From NCBI RefSeq assembly GCF_001701025.1, contig NZ_CP016793.1, positions 682,001 to 746,000 of the forward strand: DNA of 64,000 nucleotides. Direction: 5' to 3'. Under the pieces are notes generated by a model, which was given only the letters and a program-made list of their open reading frames with translations, ran no database searches and was not told where the DNA came from. Of the stretch, positions 56,131 through 64,000 are shown one piece after another. Position 1 is the first letter of the stretch, and each line of letters begins with the position of its first letter. Source of the stretch: Lentzea guizhouensis (GTDB lineage: Bacteria; Actinomycetota; Actinomycetes; Mycobacteriales; Pseudonocardiaceae). A program made the position numbers and the translations under genes.

Positions 56131-56481
56131 ATGACCGTCCAGCTGCACGGCGAGCACTCCCCCGAACGCGCGGCCCCAGCACCCCTGCCACCACGCTCCG
56201 CCCAGACCCTGGCCGCGGCCGGCGACCTGCTCCGCGCACTCGCCGCCCCCGTCCGCATCGCCATCGTGCTCCAGCTCCAGGAACACGACCGCTGCGTGCA
56301 CGAACTGGTCGAGGCGCTGGGCGTGGCACAGCCGCTCATCAGCCAGCACCTGCGCGTGCTCAAGTCGGCGGGCGTGGTGCACGGCGAACGACACGGCCGC
56401 GAGGTCGTCTACCGGCTCGTGGACGAACACCTGGCGCACATCGTGGTAGACGCTGTGACGCACGTCGAGGAGAAGTTGTGA
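56131..56481 (+). CDS. smtB: ArsR/SmtB-family metalloregulator
   Basis: A 116-residue protein. HTH: LVEALGVAQPLISQHLRVLK, then SAGVVHGERHGREVVYRLVD; N-terminal His/Cys residues (LHGEHSPERA, DRCVHELVE) and a C-terminal HLAHIVVDAVTHVEE metal site on helix alpha-5. It dissociates from DNA when zinc binds. GTGA overlap with zur matches the smtB-zur operon of mycobacteria. Confidence 0.92.
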   Translation: MTVQLHGEHSPERAAPAPLPPRSAQTLAAAGDLLRALAAPVRIAIVLQLQEHDRCVHELVEALGVAQPLISQHLRVLKSAGVVHGERHGREVVYRLVDEHLAHIVVDAVTHVEEKL

Positions 56482-56879
56482 CCGGACTCAGGTCCACCAA
56501 GCAGCGCACGGCCGTCTCGAACCTGCTCGACCAGCTCGACGACTTCCGCAGCGCCCAGGAACTGCACGAGGAGCTCCGCCGCCGCGGCGAGGGCATCGGC
56601 CTGACCACCGTCTACCGCACCCTGCAGTCCCTCGCGGACGCCGGCCAGGTCGACGTCCTGCGCACCGACACCGGCGAGGCCATCTACCGCCGCTGCTCCG
56701 CCCACCACCACCATCACCTCGTGTGCCGCCACTGCGGCCGCACGGTCGAGGTCGAGGGCCCTGCCGTGGAGAAGTGGGCGGACCGGGTGGCGGCGGAGAA
56801 CGGCTTCTCGGAGGTCTCGCACACCGTCGAGATCTTCGGCACGTGCGCGGAGTGCACGGCGAAGCTCAAGCACGCCTAA
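56478..56879 (+). CDS. zur: Zinc uptake regulator, Fur family
   Basis: A 133-residue protein, GTG start in GTGA overlap. HTH region (FRSAQELHEELRRRGEGIGL, then TTVYRTLQSLADAGQVDVLR) and metal-binding YRRCSAHHHHHLVCRHCGRT and CAECT (Cys4-type structural zinc). As zinc-loaded repressor it blocks zinc importers. The end overlaps the convergent unknown gene by 14 nt. Confidence 0.94.
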   Translation: MTGLRSTKQRTAVSNLLDQLDDFRSAQELHEELRRRGEGIGLTTVYRTLQSLADAGQVDVLRTDTGEAIYRRCSAHHHHHLVCRHCGRTVEVEGPAVEKWADRVAAENGFSEVSHTVEIFGTCAECTAKLKHA

Positions 56880-58545
56880 CGAAGTAAGCGACGCAGACGA
56901 CGAACAGCGCAACCGGATCCACGAGGTCGTCAAGGTCGAACATCAGGCACTCCGTGACGTCCTTCGCGAGTTCGACACCACCCCAGCGCTCGGCCAGCGC
57001 TATCGATGCTGTGCGCAGTTCTCCGTCGTCCCGTACAGCGGCGAGCAGCACATCGCGTGCGGATTCCACGAAGTCGAACAGCACATTGACCTTCTGCTCG
57101 CGCACGTCGTGCTCGAACCAGTCGATGAGCTGTCTGGCGAACACCTCGTCATCCGCGGCTACGCGGAGCAGCTTCGTTGCGAAGAACCCACGCCACTTCG
57201 CGAACTCGACGGAAGCATCCGGCCGCCCTTCTTCTGGGTGGAGGCGGTTGTACCGGTCGACCGCAGCTTGCCACTCACGACGGTGTTCCTCGCTGGAGAA
57301 GCTCCCGTCAGGCTGCGGCAAAGGAATGTCCTCCGCCATGAAAGCATGGACCCAAGCCGGATGGATGCCGGCGACCCTCAAGCTCTCGGCGAACTCCTCC
57401 ACAAGCTGCCGCGTGTCCGCAGGCGTGTGGTCTCCCGACTGTTCTCCGAAGACGCGGTCAATGCTTTCCAGCCACGCCGTGCTGACTGCATCGAGCTGAA
57501 CCGCTCCGTGATCGGTGTAGTCGACCCGCTCATGACCGAACTCAAAGGCAAGTGGCGTTAGATCGGTCGCAGGTGCGCTGTGCCAACGCCGGTCCTCGGG
57601 CGCGACAACCCCGAAAAACGCGGGGTACCTGAACAGGCGCTGCAGCACTTCCTCCACGGTGAGACCAGTGTCCGCAGCGGTCAACACCGCGTCCACGACA
57701 GGGGTCAACGGCGACGCCTCGTCGAGCCCCATCACCCATGCGCGTACGCGATCGCTGAGCTCGTCCAGCGGTTCGTCGTCAGTCGCCGCCAACCCGACGT
57801 ACATGGCTATCAGCAGGATGCCCGCGTCGCCCCGAACAAAGTGACCAAGACGGTCGAGCAGGAAGCACGCGTCTGCCAGCAATCCGACGCAGGTGTCGGA
57901 ATTGGCACCCGCCACGGTGAAGTCGGCGAGGAACTCTGCGGCCTGTGCACGCGTCTTCTCCGAGGGATCCGGCAGGGGCAGGTGTACATCTACACCTCGT
58001 GCGAATCGCGCGTTTGTGATGGCAGTCGACGGGTTGAGTGTGGAAGCCAACTTCCGGCGGTCGAGTCCCGCTCTTTCCAGACAGCCGTTCAACAGCAACA
58101 ACGCACGTGGGTCGTCGACCGGATATCCAGAACTGCTACTCACGTCGACCGCAGCAGAGACGAAACTTTGCAGGTCTTTCCAGTGCTTGCTCTTGCGCAG
58201 GACCCGCAGCCACGCGGTGCGCGCGTTTCCGAACTCAGTTCCATGGGCGAAGAGTTTCGGAAATGCTGCACCGAAGAACAGCAGGTCAAGGGGATCGAGC
58301 TGGTCGTACCAAGCCGGACCGTCTCCGTCCATCTGAGCTTTCGCGATAGCTGCATAGCCCCACGCGTACGCACCGGCCAAGCTCAACTTGCCCGGCTGGT
58401 TGTGGCGCATGAGCCGACTCAACGCAGCTTCCGCGGCTGCAGCACCAGGGAAGTGCTCCTGTTCCACCGTGTCCTGCTCCGATGCGGACGGTCGGTGCTT
58501 CGATCGACCAGCATCACTGCGCTTCTTGCGACTCGCTTTCCCCAC
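56866..58545 (-). CDS. Large protein of unknown function, divergent from the NTPase-Sel1 gene
   Basis: A 559-residue protein. GTG at 58545 is chosen because GGAGG precedes it and the protein then begins with a Lys/Arg-rich GKASRKKRSDAGRSKHR segment; an ATG further up (58587/58596) lacks a ribosome site. The rest is helical, with Leu/Ala-rich regions and no membrane segment or motif I recognise. It shares a 66-bp intergenic region with the NTPase-Sel1 gene and together they form an insertion between zur and the zinc permease genes. Confidence 0.75.
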   Translation of the reverse strand: MGKASRKKRSDAGRSKHRPSASEQDTVEQEHFPGAAAAEAALSRLMRHNQPGKLSLAGAYAWGYAAIAKAQMDGDGPAWYDQLDPLDLLFFGAAFPKLFAHGTEFGNARTAWLRVLRKSKHWKDLQSFVSAAVDVSSSSGYPVDDPRALLLLNGCLERAGLDRRKLASTLNPSTAITNARFARGVDVHLPLPDPSEKTRAQAAEFLADFTVAGANSDTCVGLLADACFLLDRLGHFVRGDAGILLIAMYVGLAATDDEPLDELSDRVRAWVMGLDEASPLTPVVDAVLTAADTGLTVEEVLQRLFRYPAFFGVVAPEDRRWHSAPATDLTPLAFEFGHERVDYTDHGAVQLDAVSTAWLESIDRVFGEQSGDHTPADTRQLVEEFAESLRVAGIHPAWVHAFMAEDIPLPQPDGSFSSEEHRREWQAAVDRYNRLHPEEGRPDASVEFAKWRGFFATKLLRVAADDEVFARQLIDWFEHDVREQKVNVLFDFVESARDVLLAAVRDDGELRTASIALAERWGGVELAKDVTECLMFDLDDLVDPVALFVVCVAYFVRRA

Positions 58546-58611
58546 GAACTGAGCCTCCCCCGACTCGACACCGGCTATCGTAGTCATTGGCACCAAACGA
58601 GAGGGTCAGCG

Positions 58612-60969
58612 TTGCAGGACGAGGAGGCTTCGACCAGCAACTCGATCGTCGGCGCAGTAACGCACAGCACCGTGGTGCAGGTGCGCGACGCGCACTCGGT
58701 TGTCGTCAACGCAGACACGATGCGATCCACCCATCTGTCGGACCCCACGCATTGGCCGCTGGCTAGGGAGTGGGATCCCATTGCGGCCGGAGTGCAGCGT
58801 GCTCGCTCAGGCGCGTTGGACACCGGAATCCCGCCGTATGTGGACCGAGACGTGGATGGCGAACTATGCGCCCTCGTCAAGGCAGCCGACACCGCCGGTG
58901 GGCTGGTGCTGCTCGTCGGCGACTCGGCTGCAGGTAAGAGCCGGGCCGCCTTCGAAGCAGTGCGTGCGGTCCTCTCGGAGCACCGGGTAGCCTGTCCGGC
59001 CGCTGCCGGAGATCTGCTGCCGATAATCGACATGATCTGCCGCGCGGACGGACGCTGGGTTCTCTGGCTGGACGACATGGATGCCTTCCTAGGCCCGGAC
59101 GCGCTCGACCAGAACGTCCTGGCTGTCTGCCGGCGTCTTCGAGTGCCTGTCGTGGCAACCATGCGCACCAGCCTGTTCAAGATCTTCCATCCCGCCTCGC
59201 ACAAATCCTCGCCGTCCGAGTCCGTGGTGCAGCAGCGGGCACGAATCGGTGCCCGTGTGCTCGAGATGGCTGACCTGGTCGAGCTGAAACGGATCTGGAC
59301 CGGACCGGAGCTCGACCGAGCACGCGCTCACAACGACGATCGGCTCACGGAAGCCATCACCAACAACGGGCTGTACGGCGTTGCCGAATACCTGGTGGCG
59401 GGTCCTTCGATCTGGTCGGAATGGCAGCGGTCGACTGGCGTGGTCGGCGAAGCCAGAGGCCCTGCCCTGGTCGCCGCGGCCGTGGACCTGGCCAGAACCG
59501 GCCTGCCAGGTCCATATCCGGAAGAGCTCATCGTCGATCTGCACGTGCACCACTTGTCTTCGCAGGGAGGTGCACTGCTCCGTCCAGAACCGCTTCCCGA
59601 GGCGTGGACCTGGGCCAGCAGAGTCCGATTCGGCGCGACGAGTCCCTTGCTCCCTGCCGGGGAGAACCTCTGGCACGTGTTCCCCTACCTCGTGGACGGC
59701 GTAGAACGGCTCATCCCCTGCCCACCGGTGCTCGACGTCGTCTGGCCTCGTGCCGTCGAGCACGCCGCGAACACGGATCTGATGAACATCGCCGTCCGAG
59801 CAGCGGAAGCGGAGACACCGGTGTCGTACGGTGTCGCAGAGGAGATCTGGCGGCCGATGAGTGCCGAGGACCACCCAGACGCTGTCTGGGCCACGCACAA
59901 CCTCGGCGTGCTCTGCGAAGCCAATGGTCGCGACGACGAGGCCAGGGAGTTCTTCGAGCGAGCTGCTGCGAGCGGCAACGGGTCCGCTGCTTTCAACATG
60001 GCCGTGATCTGCAAGCAGTCCGGAGACATGGAATCGGCGAGGAAGTGGAGTCTGCGGTCAACTGAAGCCGGGTACGCTCCCGCCTTCTTCCAGGTCGGGT
60101 TCGATCTGGAAGACCAAGGCAGACTGGATGAAGCAGCCGAGTGGTACCGCCGTGGTGCCGAACTGGGTGAACACCGCTCAGCCACCAATCTCGGCAAGAT
60201 CCTCAGTTCGACTGGTCGTGAAAACGAAGCGCTGCCGTGGTACCACCTGGCGGAACAGTCAGGTGACGAGATCGCCACCTACAACATCGGCCGTTCACAC
60301 CACGTCGCCGGCCGGTTGGACAGCGCAGAACATTGGTATCGCATTGCCTTCGACCGCGGCTTCGCCGTCGCGGCGGAAAACCTGGGGGTGCTCCGCTGGA
60401 CGCTTGGTGACCACGAGGGGGCTGCGGAGTGGTTTCGGCGTTCGGTAGAAGCAGGAAACCTCGACGCTGCAAGCAAGCTCGGCAAGCTCTTCGAGAAGAT
60501 CGGTGATGACGATCGGGCCGAGCACTGGTTCGCACACGCGGCTGATGCCGGACACATGCCGTCGTTGTACGCGCTCGCCGCGCTTTTCCACCGGCTGGAC
60601 AGGCACGAGGAATGCCTGGACCGGTTGCAGGTTGCAGCAGCGGACGGAGAGTTCCTGGCCACCGCCATGCTCGGCGACTTCCTCTACGAGCTCGGGCGAG
60701 TCGAGGAGGCCGTACCGCATCTGACCTCCACCGCGGAGTCAGGTCATGTCAACTCGGCCTACAACCTCGGAACCATCTACGCGAATGTCAACGACATCGA
60801 CGAATCCGCACGCTGGTATCGACATGCAGCGGAAAGCGGTGACGCTCAGGCCGCGATGAATCTGGCCGAGGTGCTGTTCCGCAGTGGCCGCCTGGCGTCA
60901 GCCGTCTGGTGGGTGGGCAAAGCTCGTGCTCTGCTGACCACTTCGACGGCCGCCGCTCAGGACTCGTAG
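58612..60969 (+). CDS. P-loop NTPase with Sel1/TPR-like repeats
   Basis: A 785-residue protein, TTG start (GAGGG upstream). After a short start it has a VTHSTVVQVRDAHSVVVNAD segment resembling the linker found between domains in actinobacterial STAND-like proteins. Then follows an NTPase domain with Walker A VGDSAAGKSRAAFEA and Walker B WVLWLDDMDAFLG, then a helical part (to about residue 415) and about ten Sel1-like repeats of 36 residues (about 420-775, pattern A..WYRRAAE.G...A..NLG.L). This architecture fits a ligand-sensing NTPase; a conflict/defence or signalling role is proposed, not shown. Confidence 0.82.
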   Translation: MQDEEASTSNSIVGAVTHSTVVQVRDAHSVVVNADTMRSTHLSDPTHWPLAREWDPIAAGVQRARSGALDTGIPPYVDRDVDGELCALVKAADTAGGLVLLVGDSAAGKSRAAFEAVRAVLSEHRVACPAAAGDLLPIIDMICRADGRWVLWLDDMDAFLGPDALDQNVLAVCRRLRVPVVATMRTSLFKIFHPASHKSSPSESVVQQRARIGARVLEMADLVELKRIWTGPELDRARAHNDDRLTEAITNNGLYGVAEYLVAGPSIWSEWQRSTGVVGEARGPALVAAAVDLARTGLPGPYPEELIVDLHVHHLSSQGGALLRPEPLPEAWTWASRVRFGATSPLLPAGENLWHVFPYLVDGVERLIPCPPVLDVVWPRAVEHAANTDLMNIAVRAAEAETPVSYGVAEEIWRPMSAEDHPDAVWATHNLGVLCEANGRDDEAREFFERAAASGNGSAAFNMAVICKQSGDMESARKWSLRSTEAGYAPAFFQVGFDLEDQGRLDEAAEWYRRGAELGEHRSATNLGKILSSTGRENEALPWYHLAEQSGDEIATYNIGRSHHVAGRLDSAEHWYRIAFDRGFAVAAENLGVLRWTLGDHEGAAEWFRRSVEAGNLDAASKLGKLFEKIGDDDRAEHWFAHAADAGHMPSLYALAALFHRLDRHEECLDRLQVAAADGEFLATAMLGDFLYELGRVEEAVPHLTSTAESGHVNSAYNLGTIYANVNDIDESARWYRHAAESGDAQAAMNLAEVLFRSGRLASAVWWVGKARALLTTSTAAAQDS

Positions 60970-61739
60970 GGCTCGGCCGGCTCGGCCACCGCGTCGAACG
61001 ACTCCACGGTGAAGCTCGGCACCCACGACGTCTGCTCCGACGCCGACTTCGGCACCACCTGACCGGTCACCTCGACCCACTGCTCATCCGGCAGCGACGG
61101 GACGTCCCCGAGCAGCTTCACCTTCAGCGGCCGGGCGTCGGCAGCGCAGCACGAGATCGCGATGCGGGCCACGTACGTCGAGCCCTCGGCGCGGGTGAGG
61201 AAGCCGGTCAGCTTCACCCGGCGGTTGTCCAGCGTGCCGGACTCGTCCCAGGCCGTGCGGGTGATGAACTCCGTCATCGACAGCGGGATGACGTCGCCGG
61301 TCGGGAGCTCGCCCAGCAGGTTGCGGGCGCGCTGGGTCTGGTTGGTGTCGGCGGCCGAGCCCACGACGTCGCCGCCGAGGGCCGGTGGCGAGATCAGGAA
61401 CACCGCGAGCACCGGCAGCAGCAACAGCCACGTCGAGCGCGACGAGTGCGAGTGCTCGTGCCCACCGTGTTCGGCGTGGTCGTCGTGCTCGTCGTGCTCG
61501 GCGGAGTCACCGGAACCGGCGGAGTCACCGGAACCGGCGGCGGTCTTCTCGACCGGCCGGCCGCGGCGGATGTCGCGGACGATGCCGAACAGCGCCAGGC
61601 CGATCATGATGACGCCGCCCGCGATCAGCAGCGGCAGCAGACCCGGCTTCACGTAGCGCAGGTACAGGCCCGAGAAGCTGATCTTCAGCAGCGCACCGCC
61701 GAGCAGCACCAGCAGGATGTTCTGGGTTTCCCGCCTCAC
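60957..61739 (-). CDS. TIGR03943-type membrane protein with His-rich loop
   Basis: A 260-residue protein, GTG start in GTGA overlap with the permease. Two membrane segments (about residues 10-45) are followed by a loop rich in His/Asp (EHDEHDDHAEHGGHEHSHSS), another membrane helix and an extracellular domain with CCAADARPLK. The partner of YraQ-like permeases in zinc-regulated loci (as in Bacillus YcgQ/YcgR). Likely metal-linked. Confidence 0.85.
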   Translation of the reverse strand: MRRETQNILLVLLGGALLKISFSGLYLRYVKPGLLPLLIAGGVIMIGLALFGIVRDIRRGRPVEKTAAGSGDSAGSGDSAEHDEHDDHAEHGGHEHSHSSRSTWLLLLPVLAVFLISPPALGGDVVGSAADTNQTQRARNLLGELPTGDVIPLSMTEFITRTAWDESGTLDNRRVKLTGFLTRAEGSTYVARIAISCCAADARPLKVKLLGDVPSLPDEQWVEVTGQVVPKSASEQTSWVPSFTVESFDAVAEPAEPYES

Positions 61740-62746
61740 AGCAGCACCACCCCGGTCAGAACCGCGCACAAGATCGCCACTACGAAGGTAGCCGGTGCGA
61801 ACCGGAAGGCGAAGGACTTTCCGAACGCACCCGCCTGCAGCGCGATCAGCTTCACGTCGACGGCGGGGCCGACGACCAGGAACACCAGGCGCGGCAGCAG
61901 CGGCAGCGCGGAGAACGCCACGGCCACGAAGGCGTCGGCCTCCGAGCACAGCGCCAGCACGACCGCGAGCACCGCCATCACCAGCACGCCCAGCACGATC
62001 TGGCCGCCGATGGTCTCCATCCAGGCCACCGGCACGAACGTCTTGAACGCCGCCGCGAACAGGCCGCCCAGCACGAGGAACCCGCCGGCGTCGACCAGGT
62101 CGTGCCGCGCGCTCTCGGCGAACACGGCCCACTTGTTCGCGCCGGGGTTGTCCTTCATGCGGGCCAGCGCGCGTTCCGCGATCCACTCGGCCTTGCCGAA
62201 GCGCACCCACAGCCAGCCCATGACCATCGCGGTCAGCAGCGAGCCCGCGAACCGCGCCACGACCATCATCGGCGCGTCGGTGAACGCCACCGCGGTCGAC
62301 ACCAGCACGATCGGGTTCACCGCGGGCGCCGCGAGCAGGAACGTCAGCGCCACCGCCGGTGCCACACCCTGCTGCATGAGCCGCCGCGCCACCGGTACCG
62401 ACGCGCACTCACAGCCCGGCAGCGCCACCCCGGCGACGCCCGCGACCGGCACCGCCAGCGACGTCTTCTTCGGCAGCAACCGGCGCAACGCCGATGCCGG
62501 CACGAACGCCGCGATCGCTCCGGAGATCAGCACGCCCAGCACGAGGAACGGCATGGCCTGCACGCAGATCGCCACGAAGACGGTCGAGGCCGTGCGCAGC
62601 TTCGGCACGTCGAGCAGGTCGACGAGCCGGGACTGGAAGAGCAGTGCGAGAACGAGGATCCCGCACAGCACCTCCAACGACGTGATCTTCAGCCGAGGCG
62701 GGCCCGAGCGCCGCTTCGACGAGCGGATCTCGCCGGTGATCGTCAT
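61736..62746 (-). CDS. YraQ/DUF318-family permease
   Basis: A 336-residue protein with eight to ten membrane segments and the family motif VALPGCECASVPVARRLMQQ, then GVAPAVALTFLLAAPAVNP. The two Cys and Pro-x-N-P blocks are typical. Paired with TIGR03943 proteins. Near zur and smtB, so a metal export or delivery function is likely. Confidence 0.88.
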   Translation of the reverse strand: MTITGEIRSSKRRSGPPRLKITSLEVLCGILVLALLFQSRLVDLLDVPKLRTASTVFVAICVQAMPFLVLGVLISGAIAAFVPASALRRLLPKKTSLAVPVAGVAGVALPGCECASVPVARRLMQQGVAPAVALTFLLAAPAVNPIVLVSTAVAFTDAPMMVVARFAGSLLTAMVMGWLWVRFGKAEWIAERALARMKDNPGANKWAVFAESARHDLVDAGGFLVLGGLFAAAFKTFVPVAWMETIGGQIVLGVLVMAVLAVVLALCSEADAFVAVAFSALPLLPRLVFLVVGPAVDVKLIALQAGAFGKSFAFRFAPATFVVAILCAVLTGVVLL

Positions 62747-63183
62747 TCCGCGTCCAGGTCCAGGAGCCGGCGGTAGGTGCGGGCCATGCCCTCGCGGATC
62801 TCCTCCGGCGACGGCGGCTCGGCGAACTCGGCCTCTTCTTCCTCGAGGTCGTCGTCGTCGAAGTCGACCGGCGTGCCGTTGACGGTGTCGTCACCGTCCT
62901 CCGCCTCTTCCTCCTCGGCGGCGGCCTCGCGCAGCTCCTCGATCGTCGCGGTCACGTCGGCCGCGCTCAGGGCCGGCAGCATCGGCGCGACGACCGCCAG
63001 CACGCCGCCCTCGGTGTCGTCCAGCGCCACGGCCTCGGCCAGCGCCACCGCGTGGTCGCGCTCGTACGGCCCGCAGATGAAGGAGTCCCACTCCTCCCCG
63101 CCCGACGGCTCGAACGTCACCGTCCACGGGAACTCGTTGATCTCGGAGTCCTCTTCCGGTTCGTAAATGATCACGCCACCCAT
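62743..63183 (-). CDS. Acidic conserved hypothetical protein
   Basis: A 146-residue protein with AGGACC upstream of the ATG. Residues 1-90 are beta-like with a Trp, then an Ala-rich helix; the last 55 residues are very acidic (runs of Glu/Asp). ATGA overlap with the permease. Function unknown. Confidence 0.72.
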   Translation of the reverse strand: MGGVIIYEPEEDSEINEFPWTVTFEPSGGEEWDSFICGPYERDHAVALAEAVALDDTEGGVLAVVAPMLPALSAADVTATIEELREAAAEEEEAEDGDDTVNGTPVDFDDDDLEEEEAEFAEPPSPEEIREGMARTYRRLLDLDAE

Positions 63184-63197
63184 GGAAGGGGTCCTTT

Positions 63198-63596
63198 CTA
63201 GGAGAAGCGGGAGAGGAGCTCGCCGCGCACCTGCGACGCGGTCGAGACGACGAGCATCAGCAACGTGCTCAGCGGTTCCGGCTTGAGCCCGTCCGCCGGG
63301 AACGCGTACCGCAGCATCACGTCCGTGCCGCGTTCGGAGGCGATCACACCGAGTGTGCCGAACAAGCCCTGACCTGCGCGTTCGGCCACCCACCCGGCCA
63401 CGTCGCCGGCCAGGTCCCACGCGACGACGCACGTCAGCGAGAGAACGGTCAGCCCTTCGGCCAGCTCCATGCCCTGCACCGCGCACGGCACGTCACCGTG
63501 GCGGAAGCTCAACGCGCCGTCGTCGTCGACCGCGACGTCGTGGAACAGCTCCAGCGCCTTGCGCGCCGACTCCAGGGCGTCACCTGTCGCGTTCAC
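63198..63596 (-). CDS. Hypothetical protein between uppS and the permease
   Basis: A 132-residue protein, GTG start (GTGA). Alternating beta strands ([25 protein letters not shown]) and helices, similar to type III chaperone-like/YbjN folds by eye. It is in the uppS operon; the M. tuberculosis gene Rv2360c holds this position, and the two may be orthologous. Confidence 0.72.
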   Translation of the reverse strand: MNATGDALESARKALELFHDVAVDDDGALSFRHGDVPCAVQGMELAEGLTVLSLTCVVAWDLAGDVAGWVAERAGQGLFGTLGVIASERGTDVMLRYAFPADGLKPEPLSTLLMLVVSTASQVRGELLSRFS

Positions 63597-64000
63597 GAGA
63601 CCTCCGCATCGGGCTTGTCGATCGCACCACCGAAGCGCCGGTCGCGCTCAGCGAACTTCTCGCAGGCGCGCCACAGGTCGCGGCGGTCGAAGTCGGGCCA
63701 GAGGATGTCCTGGAACACCAGCTCGGCGTACGCGGACTGCCACAGCATGAAGTTCGACGTGCGCTGCTCCCCGGACGGCCGGATGAACAGGTCCACGTCC
63801 GGCATCTCCGGCTGGTAGAGGTAGCGCGCGACGGTCTTCTCGTCGACCTTGTCCGGGTTGAGCTGCCCGGCGGCGGCCAGCCGCGCGATCTCGCGGGCGG
63901 CGTCACCGATCTCGGCGCGGCCGCCGTAGTTGATGCACATCGCGAGGTTGAGCCGGTCGTTGCCGCGGGTGCGCTCCTCCGCGACCTCCAGCTCCTTGAT
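63593..64000 (-). CDS. uppS: Undecaprenyl diphosphate synthase (5' end outside window)
   Basis: The last 135 residues are visible. [34 protein letters not shown] and [20 protein letters not shown] are the C-terminal motifs of cis-prenyltransferases (RxSGExRxSNFxLWQ). The enzyme makes the C55 lipid carrier for peptidoglycan. The open frame runs off the right edge. Confidence 0.96.
   Translation of the reverse strand: MKELEVAEERTRGNDRLNLAMCINYGGRAEIGDAAREIARLAAAGQLNPDKVDEKTVARYLYQPEMPDVDLFIRPSGEQRTSNFMLWQSAYAELVFQDILWPDFDRRDLWRACEKFAERDRRFGGAIDKPDAEVS

Noticed and set aside
57580..58611. N-terminal extension of the NTPase-Sel1 frame
   Set aside because: It lies antisense to the 56866-58545 gene; the TTG at 58612 with a ribosome site is preferred.

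Overview
The window is very GC-rich actinobacterial DNA with GTG/TTG starts, a WhiB protein, a stand-alone Dgt-DnaG region, a single-chain glycyl-tRNA synthetase and an smtB-zur pair. The core gene order on the right (dnaG, dgt, glyS, smtB, zur, uppS) is the one I know from mycobacteria and relatives. Gene content (ECF41 sigma factor, DUF5753 protein, serpin, many small membrane proteins) fits the order Pseudonocardiales (Lentzea/Saccharothrix/Actinosynnema-like). This is inference; no species is claimed.

Positions 1 to about 40.07 kb are an integrated element, most simply a temperate siphovirus-type prophage whose left end lies outside the window. Its right end is a tyrosine integrase next to the 3' end of an intact tRNA-Asn(GUU). 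From left to right it carries: the end of a late operon on the + strand (small membrane proteins, a collagen-like protein, a GH25 endolysin, a holin-like protein); a GT2 glycosyltransferase and an HNH nuclease; a 'moron' stretch (4.4-8.7 kb) of small cargo genes separated by hairpin terminators, including a RapZ-C-like protein, two secreted lipoproteins and a pair of small paralogues; a block at 8.8-14.5 kb (membrane FtsK/TraB-like translocase, several membrane proteins, a DUF2637-like protein) that resembles the DNA-transfer module of actinomycete integrative conjugative elements; and a long minus-strand early operon (36.6 to 14.8 kb). The early operon encodes an Xis-like protein, YqaJ exonuclease and RecT annealase, HNH nuclease, a replication-initiator-like protein that contains iteron-like repeats, a Gp37/Gp68 protein, many small Cys-rich proteins, an FtsK-gamma-like DNA-binding protein, adenine and cytosine DNA methyltransferases, XRE regulators, an ASCH protein, WhiB and a polynucleotide kinase. 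Most of these genes overlap by ATGA/GTGA and are probably translationally coupled. The immunity/switch region is at 37.2-38.7 kb and carries repeated 14-bp operator-like sites.

Positions 40.1-64 kb are host chromosome. They hold tam, dnaG, an ECF41 sigma factor with a likely target promoter in front of an AhpD/CMD-family gene and methyltransferase, a secreted intradiol-dioxygenase-like protein, a DUF5753 protein, a serpin, dgt, a YdcF-like protein, peptidase E, a secreted beta-lactamase-fold serine hydrolase with an odd AT-rich repeat, glyS, a TPR protein, smtB-zur, a two-gene insertion (a 559-aa protein of unknown function divergent from a P-loop NTPase-Sel1 repeat protein), and then a zinc-related permease pair, two small proteins and the end of uppS.

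The points most worth following are the conjugation-like module inside a prophage, the candidate origin inside the replication gene, the repeated operator of the switch region, the NTPase-Sel1 pair inserted in a zinc-regulation locus, and the ECF41 promoter match.
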